A stretch of 5,821 nucleotides of DNA, taken from contig DMRT01000214.1 in the NCBI GenBank assembly GCA_003455235.1, forward strand, positions 1 through 5,821. Reading direction: 5' to 3'. Positions 1 through 5,821 of this stretch are shown piece after piece. Position 1 is the first letter of the stretch, and every line of letters starts with the position of its first letter. Under the pieces are notes generated by a model. That model was not told the origin of the DNA, did no database searches, and worked only from the letters and a program-made list of their open reading frames with translations. The stretch is from Chitinophagaceae bacterium. GTDB taxonomy: Bacteria > Bacteroidota > Bacteroidia > Chitinophagales > Chitinophagaceae. Made by a program: the position numbers and the translations under genes.

Positions 1-1
1 T

Positions 2-1744
2 TCCATCCTGCCAAACATAAGTTGTAAAGCCGGGGCTGGCAATTAATACGATGGTTTTGCCTGGGCAGAGCAGGCTGTCGCGGTTAAGGAGTTTGATCGC
101 CGGTGAAGGTACTACGGTAACAAAAAAACTGTCTCTGACCACACAACCGCTGATGGCGGCGTTGATGTAGCCGCTTTTTTTGAAACGGAGGGTGATGGCG
201 CTGTCTCCCTCCATTGCTACAATATCGGCAACCGTGGTATCGATATTCCAGTCCATGTTCTTAAAGCAGCCGTTGTTTTTGGTAATGGTATAGCGAATGG
301 GCTGGCCGATGCAGGCGCTGTCGGGGCCATTGATGTGGATACTGTCGCAATAACTCACAATTTTACAAACCAGTTGCTTGGTTACAAGGGCGGTGTCTTC
401 GGTAAAGATTACAGGATTGCTTACAAGCACGTCACTTATTGAATTATCCCATGTGAAAATTTCTTTAGTAAGATTAAAACTCGATTTAGTCAATATACTT
501 GTGTCTTTACCAAAGCAGGATACTGTACTTGCTGGAGCAAAATCACTTATGCGAGCATATTCGGTTACGAGTTGAGATCCTAATGTATAATGATATAAAA
601 AATGAATATTCTGTTTATTATCAAAATTCACAGAGTTACGGTACGGCGTCCCAATAGACGATGGAATTAAAAACTTTCTACTTCTTAATGGCCCGGACAA
701 GCTATCAAGTGTTATGAAGAATTTGTTTCTAAAATCATTAATATCTTCGGTCAGGAAAGCGGTTTGCCCCTTGTTATTAAAATCTGTATATATTTCAACA
801 TTGTTCAGAGGCACAATATTTCGATGTAAATAAATGTTCTTCGGAGTAAGTTGTGTGTCTAGGGTGGCTTCAAATAATATATTGGAGGGGACACTGAGAC
901 CCAATTGATCAATGGCAGCCTGTCCAGTAATTGAAAAATTTCCATTAGTATAGTTGATTTGAAGTGGCAATATGCCGTTTATTAATGGGTCAGGCTGAGT
1001 TTTATATGCAAAAGATTCTATAATGCTTCCGTCCGTCTCGCTTAAGCGGGTGAGTATTACATTTCCAGCGGAAGCTGCGGAGAATCCGGTTTTTGCCAAA
1101 AAGTACACGGCATTATTATAATACACAGGAGCTATTGGATTTATTGCAGATGCGACACCGCCATTCATTGAAAAATGCTTGCTCCATAATAGGTTTCCAT
1201 TTAAATCGAGTTTGCCAATGACTCCAAAAAATGTATTGAATATTCCTGTAAAATAAATAGCGTCTGAGGTTACAAGTATGTTTTTAATAATCCTGCTATC
1301 AGGGCTATAATATATGTGAACAGGATTATACCGAAGTCTCCTTGCCCATAATACATTTCCATTTGTATCTATTCTGCTAATCAGTAATTCCGGATTATTA
1401 TTTACTGCACCACCCCAGACGCCGCTGCAGATCATTGTTCCATTAGGTGCAGTGAAACTATTCCTGTTCGATATGTCCTTCGCCGGAAGGAATAATTTTT
1501 TTGCAAAGATTACACTGTCTCCCCATGTAGTTCTCATTAATGCAATTCCATACTTAAAAGATTCCTGGTATTCGCCCGTGAAGAAATTCTTGCCTGGCTC
1601 ATCTGGATTATTAAATAATGTTGCTCCCTCGTTTGCAAAAATGTACGTAACTCTAATACTACTATCAGTACACGAGTTTGGTTGACAATTCGATGTAATA
1701 GATAGTGCTATAAGAATTGAAATATTTAGTATAGTAGCTTTCAT
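2..1744 (-). CDS. Large secreted protein with Ig/PKD-like modules, probable type IX secretion cargo (C-terminus outside window)
   Basis: This is a single open frame of 581 codons running off the left edge without a stop. The ATG at 1744 is chosen because it opens directly into a signal peptide: a short basic start, a hydrophobic core at residues 5-17, then Ser-Asn-Cys-Gln. Cys20 could make it a lipoprotein, but the lipobox is poor and ordinary signal peptidase cleavage is equally likely. Residues about 60-400 contain motifs of the type 'RIDTNGNVLWARRL' (124-137) and 'KLDLNGNLLWSKHF' (178-191), which resemble blades of a beta-propeller-like fold. From about 460 there are Ig/PKD-like modules: Cys466, Cys478, Cys493 and Cys534 frame the first, and a second begins at 'RDSLLCPGKTIVLIASPGF' and reaches 'YVWQDG' at the edge. 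In Bacteroidota these modules usually precede a gliding-motility-associated (T9SS type B) sorting domain, so one is expected just outside. No enzymatic function can be assigned. The N-terminal part is clearly more AT-rich than the repeat part. Confidence 0.88.
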   Translation of the reverse strand, partial: MKATILNISILIALSITSNCQPNSCTDSSIRVTYIFANEGATLFNNPDEPGKNFFTGEYQESFKYGIALMRTTWGDSVIFAKKLFLPAKDISNRNSFTAPNGTMICSGVWGGAVNNNPELLISRIDTNGNVLWARRLRYNPVHIYYSPDSRIIKNILVTSDAIYFTGIFNTFFGVIGKLDLNGNLLWSKHFSMNGGVASAINPIAPVYYNNAVYFLAKTGFSAASAGNVILTRLSETDGSIIESFAYKTQPDPLINGILPLQINYTNGNFSITGQAAIDQLGLSVPSNILFEATLDTQLTPKNIYLHRNIVPLNNVEIYTDFNNKGQTAFLTEDINDFRNKFFITLDSLSGPLRSRKFLIPSSIGTPYRNSVNFDNKQNIHFLYHYTLGSQLVTEYARISDFAPASTVSCFGKDTSILTKSSFNLTKEIFTWDNSISDVLVSNPVIFTEDTALVTKQLVCKIVSYCDSIHINGPDSACIGQPIRYTITKNNGCFKNMDWNIDTTVADIVAMEGDSAITLRFKKSGYINAAISGCVVRDSFFVTVVPSPAIKLLNRDSLLCPGKTIVLIASPGFTTYVWQDG

Positions 1745-1751
1745 AAAAATG

Positions 1752-1792
1752 AAGTCTGCAGGCAGTTATACAACCTGCAGACTTTTTTCTTT
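1752..1792 (-). terminator. Perfect 11-bp hairpin with flanking A and T runs, probable terminator of the lipoprotein gene
   Basis: The arms at 1752-1762 and 1774-1784 are perfectly complementary (AAGTCTGCAGG / CCTGCAGACTT) around an 11-base loop. On the plus strand the stem is followed by a T-rich run (1785-1792). On the minus strand, the coding direction here, it is preceded by an A-rich run and followed after two bases by five T's (1749-1745). It could therefore terminate in either direction. It starts right after the lipoprotein stop codon and ends 7 bases before the start codon of the next gene. The structure is seen directly; terminator function is inferred. Confidence 0.75.
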
Positions 1793-2925
1793 TATAGTGG
1801 CCATATTTCTACAATCCAGAAAAATTGATTTCCCCAGTTCGCTCCGGGGTTGTTTGTGTCAATAATGTCACAAATACTATTTTTTACATTTCTATACCTA
1901 ACCAGCCACGTATCGCCGCTAACCATGTTTTCTAGGTTTGATACCTGGTATGGACCTAGATTTGGAAGATTCGCATTGTAAGTTGTGTTTTTCCCCCAGT
2001 AAATTGTACTTGATTGGTCATCCCATGCAAAGCTCGATCCAGAAGTTACTTTCCGGTATTCCAACTGGTGATTATCAATACTTGTAAATCCACCAGGATT
2101 TGAACAAAGATTATAACACCCTCCGGCAGTTGCATAACTGGTTCCTCCTCCAGGTGGATTAATCCATACCTTTTCAACACGGTAGCAAGGCAAATCACCA
2201 TATAAAGAAATATCAGGCGCCGCAACATCTCCTGTATTGATCAAATTCCCAACGATAGAGCAATTATTATAGAGATTTAAGGCTGCATCAATGAGCATTC
2301 CACTTCCAAAATAACTGTCTGGTATTTGTTCAGCCTTGTATGTAATTTCATATAGTGTATTAGCTGAACAATAAGGGTCGGCGCCAATTGTTCGGATGGC
2401 AATTGTAAGATTGCTGTACGTGTGTAGCGTTGACCCAGGATCAGTGACCTTTAATGTACCTGTGCTTGTATTAAACCCAAAAGTTGTTAATGGAGTGAAG
2501 GGTACACTAATAGTCCAACTGACATTCAGATCACTTTTATCTATGTTCTCGCATTTATAATTGCGTTGTACGTAACTTAATGTGTATACTAAATGCAGGT
2601 CAGCCGGGTTGGAAGTATTGCTACAATTGTAATTGCATACAATGTTATTTCCCGTTACTGATTTGTTTTTTTGGAAACGTACCATTAAACCGGCGGTATT
2701 TCGGTAAAATGATTCCGTCGCTTCTTTGTTAATATTAACAATGTATCCAGCCGATATATTGCCATACCTCGCTTTAATGGCCTGAACGATCCTGGCCTTT
2801 GCATCCGAAGCTGCAGCAGGAGTAGTTTCCGGTGGTTTTAAATCGGCTTTCTTACAACTATAAATAAACATAGTAAATGCGGCAATAGCTATTAAGACTT
2901 TTGCCTGTATTTTTATCTGTTGCAT
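1792..2925 (-). CDS. Unrecognised Cys-containing Bacteroidota lipoprotein, 377 aa
   Basis: The ATG at 2925 opens a signal peptide with basic residues (K5, K9), a hydrophobic core at about 10-21 and a lipobox ending Tyr-Ser-Cys at residue 24, followed by Lys-Lys-Ala-Asp. This is the usual Bacteroidota lipoprotein layout and places the protein in the cell envelope, lipid-anchored at Cys24. A Pro/Ala-rich tether (about 30-40) follows, then a short region that may be helical ('AKARIVQAIKARYG'). The rest is rich in Asn, Thr, Ser, Gly and aromatic residues, as in a beta-rich extracellular domain. Further cysteines occur in pairs or singly (VCNYNC, KCEN, YCSAN, NCSIV, PCYR, CYNLC, ICD), so disulfides are possible. 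The C-terminus is aromatic (FFWIVEIWPL). I recognise no family or catalytic motif. No Shine-Dalgarno sequence is evident; the upstream sequence is A-rich, as is common in this phylum. It is followed by the hairpin at 1752-1784 and, 47 bases on, by a secreted-protein gene. Confidence 0.85.
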   Translation of the reverse strand: MQQIKIQAKVLIAIAAFTMFIYSCKKADLKPPETTPAAASDAKARIVQAIKARYGNISAGYIVNINKEATESFYRNTAGLMVRFQKNKSVTGNNIVCNYNCSNTSNPADLHLVYTLSYVQRNYKCENIDKSDLNVSWTISVPFTPLTTFGFNTSTGTLKVTDPGSTLHTYSNLTIAIRTIGADPYCSANTLYEITYKAEQIPDSYFGSGMLIDAALNLYNNCSIVGNLINTGDVAAPDISLYGDLPCYRVEKVWINPPGGGTSYATAGGCYNLCSNPGGFTSIDNHQLEYRKVTSGSSFAWDDQSSTIYWGKNTTYNANLPNLGPYQVSNLENMVSGDTWLVRYRNVKNSICDIIDTNNPGANWGNQFFWIVEIWPL

Positions 2926-3109
2926 AAGATGTGTTTTAAGTTGTTATGAATGAACAGGCTTGAACACACCCATGCTTGAATTTTATTCAGGTGGCCAGTG
3001 ACAAAGAATTATTCGCTGTGTATTTGTTACGGCGGGTGAATGGAATGATTGCAATGGTTGGAGTAATGCCCTGCTGAAACAACAGTAATGTTGCCTTTTG
3101 TTATCAACA

Positions 3110-3136
3110 GGGGGGGGAGGATTTCTCATTGGGGGG
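3110..3136. repeat. G8 and G6 homopolymer tracts (C8/C6 in the minus-strand transcript)
   Basis: Eight consecutive G's at 3110-3117, then AGG, a 10-base AT-rich spacer and six G's at 3131-3136. Both lie between the candidate promoter and the lipoprotein start codon, so they would fall in the leader of that transcript. Homopolymers of this length are prone to slippage; whether that matters here is unknown. Confidence 0.7.
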
Positions 3137-3149
3137 ATGATTATTAATA

Positions 3150-3180
3150 CTAATATAAGCAAGATGACTGTCAGTTCAAA
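3150..3180 (-). promoter_or_regulatory. Candidate Bacteroidota-type promoter for the lipoprotein gene
   Basis: Read on the minus strand, TTTG (3180-3177) is followed after exactly 19 bases by TATATTAG (3157-3150). This matches the known Bacteroidota primary sigma pattern, TTTG about 19 bases before TAnnTTTG, with a single mismatch in the -7 element. Transcription would start near 3143 and give a leader of roughly 220 bases before the ATG at 2925. The sequence match is seen; activity is inferred, and the long leader weakens the case. Confidence 0.4.
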
Positions 3181-3200
3181 TTTTCCTGAGTTGAAATTTT
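3173..3200. repeat. Imperfect 12-base direct repeat, period 16
   Basis: AGTTCAAATTTT (3173-3184) and AGTTGAAATTTT (3189-3200) differ at one base and are separated by CCTG. The first copy contains the TTTG element of the candidate promoter, so a tandem regulator site is conceivable, but AT-rich DNA produces such repeats by chance. Confidence 0.45.
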
Positions 3201-3279
3201 GAGCGGTTGTGGGTGTTAACAGCCTCGTTTGTTTCAGCGGGTTGAGGGTTAGCACTTTAAGTAAGGCAGTGTGGAAAAA

Positions 3280-5034
3280 TTAAACATGTGCCGGCTTCAG
3301 CAGTGATTTGCCGGGGATGGCCGCCACCAGTTTTTTCGTGTATTCATTTATGGGGTTGTAATATACCTGGTCGGCGCTGCCTTCTTCCACGATCTTTCCC
3401 TGCTGCATCACCAGGATGCGGTTACATATATAATGAACCACCGACAGGTCGTGGGAGATGAAAATGGAAGTGAACCCGAATTCGGTTTTCAGGTCGCTGA
3501 GCAGGTTGAGCACCTGGGCCTGCACGCTTACATCGAGGGCCGAAACGCTTTCATCGAAGACCAGGAACTTCGGCTCCAGGGCCAGGGCACGAGCAATACA
3601 GATGCGCTGGCGCTGGCCGCCACTGAACTGGTGCGGGTACCGGTTGAAATGATCGGGTTTGAGATTCACTTTCCCGAGCAATTCGATCACTTTCTCTCTT
3701 CGTTCATTGTTGCTGTTGAGCATGCCATGTACCTTCAATGGCTCCAGGATGGCTTCGCCGATGCTGATGCGTGGGTTCAAGGAACCGTACGGGTCCTGGA
3801 AAACGATCTGGAAGTCCTTGCGAAGACTGCGCAGTGAAGGCGATTTTATCCGGCTGATGTCTTCCCCATTAAGGATGATGCTGCCCGATGTTGGCCGCAC
3901 CAATTGCATGATCGCCCTGCCGAGGGTTGTTTTACCGCAACCGCTTTCACCAACCAACCCGAGGATATCTCCGGGCATCACCTCAAAGCTCACATCATCC
4001 ACCGCGTTGAAAAACTGAACTGCCTTGCCGAAAAGATTCCGTTTTACCGGGAAGCGAACGGTGAGATTGCTGACCTGCAGGATGGGAGGCCTGGTATCTG
4101 AGGTTTGCGGGTTGCGGGTTGCGATGTGAAGTTCATCATCATTTGATTTTTCAATGGCCAATGACGAATGACCAATTACCGGTGTTTCATCCGTTCCTAA
4201 AAAATCACTTACGACGGGAAGGCGTTTGCCTTTTGGGTTGGACGCAGGACGGCAGGCAAGTAATGCTTTTGTATATGGATGTTTGGGATCGGAGAGCACG
4301 TCCCTGGCAATTCCCTGTTCCACGGCTTCGCCTTTGTGCATCACCACGATCTTATCGGCGATATCGGCTACAATGCCAAGATCATGAGTAATGAAGATGA
4401 CACCCATATTGTTCTTCTTCTGCAATTGCCGGATCAGTTCCAGAATGTTCTTCTGCACGGTCACATCAAGTGCCGTGGTGGGTTCATCGGCGATGAGCAA
4501 TGCCGGGTTGCTGCTCATGGCCATAGCGATCATCACCCGTTGCTTTTGTCCGCCGCTTAACTCATGCGGGTAACGCTTCAATATGTTTTTGGGGTCGGGC
4601 AGTTTTACCTGTTCGAACAGTTCGATGGCTTTCTGCCGGGCGATCTTCTTATTCACGCCCTGGTGAAGCCGGATGGATTCCATCACCTGGTAGCCGCAGC
4701 TGAATACCGGGTTCAGCGAGGTCATGGGCTCCTGGAAGATCATGGCGATCTCGGCCCCGCGTACATCATTTATTTCCGATTGCGGTATCTGCACGAGGTC
4801 GAGCGGCTGTTCTTCCCAGCGGTATAAAAAAGCATGACCTGTTATGGTACTTTGTTTGGGCAGTAACCGCAGGAGTGAGAGTGCAGTGACGGATTTACCC
4901 GAACCGCTTTCACCCACGATGGCGAGCAGTTCTCCCTTCCGTAAATCCAGCGACAGGTTGCTGACGGCAACTGTCTTTTCTTTCCCCTTGCCGAAAGAGA
5001 CTCCCAGGTTACTTATAGAAAGTAATAAAGGCAC
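3280..5034 (-). CDS. Fused dual-domain ABC importer ATPase (oligopeptide/dipeptide/nickel or glutathione type)
   Basis: At 584 residues it carries two complete nucleotide-binding domains, a DppD-DppF-like fusion as in YejF or GsiA. It would hydrolyse ATP on the cytoplasmic face to drive a peptide-type importer. Domain 1: Walker A GESGSGKS (41-48), Q-loop Gln101, signature LSGGQ (159-163), Walker B with Asp183-Glu184, switch His217, and the family-typical C-terminal segment around HPYTKALL (252-259). Domain 2: Walker A GESGCGKT (362-369), Gln413, signature FSGGQ (470-474), Walker B with Asp494-Glu495 (DES rather than the usual DEP), switch His528, and a matching tail near NEYTKKLV (563-570). 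Both sites look catalytically competent. The start is the GTG at 5034: the frame is open upstream only to a stop at 5059-5061, with no ATG, and GTG places the first strand (LLLSISNLGVSF) as in relatives. The linker at about 264-317 contains repeat-derived sequence. No permease or binding-protein gene is adjacent, so the substrate cannot be named. It lies 73 bases after the AMP nucleosidase stop with no clear terminator between, so read-through is possible. Confidence 0.95.
   Translation of the reverse strand: MPLLLSISNLGVSFGKGKEKTVAVSNLSLDLRKGELLAIVGESGSGKSVTALSLLRLLPKQSTITGHAFLYRWEEQPLDLVQIPQSEINDVRGAEIAMIFQEPMTSLNPVFSCGYQVMESIRLHQGVNKKIARQKAIELFEQVKLPDPKNILKRYPHELSGGQKQRVMIAMAMSSNPALLIADEPTTALDVTVQKNILELIRQLQKKNNMGVIFITHDLGIVADIADKIVVMHKGEAVEQGIARDVLSDPKHPYTKALLACRPASNPKGKRLPVVSDFLGTDETPVIGHSSLAIEKSNDDELHIATRNPQTSDTRPPILQVSNLTVRFPVKRNLFGKAVQFFNAVDDVSFEVMPGDILGLVGESGCGKTTLGRAIMQLVRPTSGSIILNGEDISRIKSPSLRSLRKDFQIVFQDPYGSLNPRISIGEAILEPLKVHGMLNSNNERREKVIELLGKVNLKPDHFNRYPHQFSGGQRQRICIARALALEPKFLVFDESVSALDVSVQAQVLNLLSDLKTEFGFTSIFISHDLSVVHYICNRILVMQQGKIVEEGSADQVYYNPINEYTKKLVAAIPGKSLLKPAHV
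4105..4123. repeat. Heptamer tandem repeat TTGCGGG (2.7 copies) inside the ABC ATPase linker
   Basis: TTGCGGG occurs at 4105-4111 and 4112-4118, then a partial TTGCG. On the coding strand it reads as CGCAACC units and encodes residues 304-310 (IATRNPQ). The unit of 7 is not a multiple of 3, so the repeat does not reflect a peptide repeat. Confidence 0.8.
4153..4180. repeat. Four degenerate heptamers (AATGACC-like) inside the ABC ATPase linker
   Basis: The units are AATGGCC, AATGACG, AATGACC and AATTACC, placed end to end. On the coding strand they read GGTCATT-like and encode about residues 286-294 (VIGHSSLAI). As with the neighbouring tract, the period of 7 is out of step with the codons, which suggests a non-coding origin for this DNA. 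Confidence 0.75.
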
Positions 5035-5107
5035 TGATCGTTTTGAATGAGTGTTGGATTATTAATTAGTTCCTGCCTGTACCGATCACGGGTTCATGTG
5101 ACCAGGA

Positions 5108-5821
5108 CTAAAATTTCAAATGCCGTACAGTAAGTCCGTTGTTCATCAGTTGTTTCAATGAATCGATCCCTATTTTGATGTGTTCATTTACAAATTTGGC
5201 CGTGATGCGCTTGTCGCTCGCTTCTGTCTTAACGCCTTCCGGTACCATCGGTTGATCGCTTACAAGAAGCAAAGCACCCGTCGGGATCTTATTATAAAAC
5301 CCAACGGTGAAGATGGTTGCTGTTTCCATGTCGATGGCATAGGCCCGTACATCCTGCAGGTATTGTTTGAATTTATCGTCGTGTTCCCAGACCCGGCGGT
5401 TGGTGGTGTAAACCGTTCCGGTCCAGTAGTCCACCCCGTGTTCACGTATCGTGGTGGAAACGGCTTTCTGCAGGGCGAAAGCGGGCAGGGCCGGCACTTC
5501 GGGCGGAAAGTAATCGTTGGAAGTACCCTCGCCTCTTATGGCAGCGATGGGTAAGATAAGATCGCCGAGATTATTCCGTTTCTTCAATCCCCCGCATTTA
5601 CCCAGGAACAAAACGGCTTTGGGATGGATCGCACTTAAGAGGTCCATGATGGTTGCGGCACCCGGGCTGCCCATACCGAAATTGATCATGGTGATATTTC
5701 CGGCGGTGGCGCATTGCATGGCCTTTCCCTGTCCGACCACTTTTACTTTATTCCATTTGGCAAACAGGTCAACATAATTGGAGAAATTGGTAAGCAGGAT
5801 ATACTCTCCAAAATTTTCCAG
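5108..5821 (-). CDS. amn: AMP nucleosidase, short Bacteroidota type (N-terminus outside window)
   Basis: It hydrolyses AMP to adenine and ribose 5-phosphate in the cytoplasm, linking adenylate level to purine salvage. The 237 visible codons run in frame to the right edge, starting LENFGEYILLTNFSNYVDLF; the true start is outside, and from the usual length of about 257 residues only some 20 are missing. It is a nucleoside phosphorylase-fold (PNP/UDP family) protein. In window numbering: the glycine-rich phosphate-site strand INFGMGSPGA (46-55), FLGKCGGL (72-79), the ribose-contacting AIDMETA (162-168, Glu166), and SDQP (188-191), whose Asp189 is the expected catalytic acid. The stretch DYWTGTVYTTNRRVWEHD (131-148) is characteristic of this subgroup. 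It lacks the N-terminal regulatory domain of the long E. coli Amn, as is normal for this type. A GTG in frame at 5740 would give a shorter product, but the upstream codons clearly continue the conserved protein, so it is not the start. It is followed after 73 bases by the ABC ATPase gene, with no evident functional link. Confidence 0.95.
   Translation of the reverse strand: MENFGEYILLTNFSNYVDLFAKWNKVKVVGQGKAMQCATAGNITMINFGMGSPGAATIMDLLSAIHPKAVLFLGKCGGLKKRNNLGDLILPIAAIRGEGTSNDYFPPEVPALPAFALQKAVSTTIREHGVDYWTGTVYTTNRRVWEHDDKFKQYLQDVRAYAIDMETATIFTVGFYNKIPTGALLLVSDQPMVPEGVKTEASDKRITAKFVNEHIKIGIDSLKQLMNNGLTVRHLKF

Larger units (their letters stand above)
2926..3279. other. 354-base intergenic stretch between the ABC ATPase and lipoprotein genes
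   Basis: I find no convincing gene here. The only frame of any length (GTG at 3255 to 2983, minus strand) gives a 90-residue product with a chance hydrophobic stretch and proline runs that come from poly-C, so I treat it as non-coding. The stretch holds a candidate promoter (3150-3180), an imperfect direct repeat (3173-3200) and two G homopolymers (3110-3117 and 3131-3136). No strong terminator with a T run is seen after the ABC gene stop. Confidence 0.6.

Noticed and set aside
2046..2228. A 60-codon minus-strand frame inside the lipoprotein gene
   Set aside because: It lies wholly within the lipoprotein coding region in another frame and shows no independent start signal or recognisable motif.
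3110..3136. Possible G-quadruplex on the plus strand
   Set aside because: There are only two long G runs and the spacing does not supply four well-separated G tracts, so a stable quadruplex is not well supported.
2983..3255. A 90-codon minus-strand frame starting at GTG 3255, with a hydrophobic stretch and a proline run
   Set aside because: The prolines come from poly-C tracts, the hydrophobic segment comes from AT-rich DNA, the start is a GTG without a ribosome site, and the candidate promoter lies inside it. Nothing resembles a known small protein.
3433..5050. Several plus-strand open frames opposite the ABC ATPase gene
   Set aside because: They are antisense to a clearly conserved protein, have no family resemblance, and follow from the GC-rich codon composition of the real gene.
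5084..5103. Short hairpin (GGTCAC / GTGATC with one G-T pair) between the AMP nucleosidase and ABC ATPase genes
   Set aside because: The stem is only 6 bp and is not followed by a T run, so it is not a credible terminator.
5180..5777. Plus-strand frames opposite the AMP nucleosidase gene
   Set aside because: They are antisense shadows of a strongly conserved enzyme.

Overview
The window looks like chromosomal DNA from a Bacteroidota bacterium, most likely family Chitinophagaceae. The pointers are a short Bacteroidota-type AMP nucleosidase, a lipoprotein with an SCKK lipobox, a large secreted protein with the Cys-rich Ig/PKD-like modules typical of type IX secretion (T9SS) cargo, ribosome binding sites with no clear Shine-Dalgarno sequence, and one candidate TTTG-N19-TAnnTTnG promoter. 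The family-level placement is inference; no marker gene is present.

All four supported genes lie on the minus strand, so transcription runs from high to low coordinates. In that order they are: (1) the 3' part of an AMP nucleosidase gene (5108-5821, N-terminus outside the window); (2) a fused two-domain ABC ATPase of the peptide/nickel/glutathione importer type (3280-5034, GTG start); (3) a 354-base non-coding stretch (2926-3279) holding a candidate promoter, a 16-base-period direct repeat and poly-G/poly-C tracts; (4) an unrecognised Cys-containing lipoprotein (1792-2925); (5) a strong hairpin (1752-1784) in the 47-base gap; (6) the first 581 codons of a secreted T9SS-type protein (2-1744) whose C-terminus lies beyond the window.

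The region divides in two. The right half (amn and the ABC ATPase) is conserved, GC-richer housekeeping or transport sequence. The left half (lipoprotein and secreted protein) is AT-richer, envelope-directed and probably lineage-specific. In the secreted protein, composition changes near position 365, where the AT-rich N-terminal portion gives way to GC-richer repeat domains.

I see no RNA gene, CRISPR array, insertion sequence or complete new multi-gene system. The points most worth checking are two heptamer-repeat tracts that encode part of the ABC protein's inter-domain linker, and the hairpin placed almost directly on the start codon of the secreted-protein gene.
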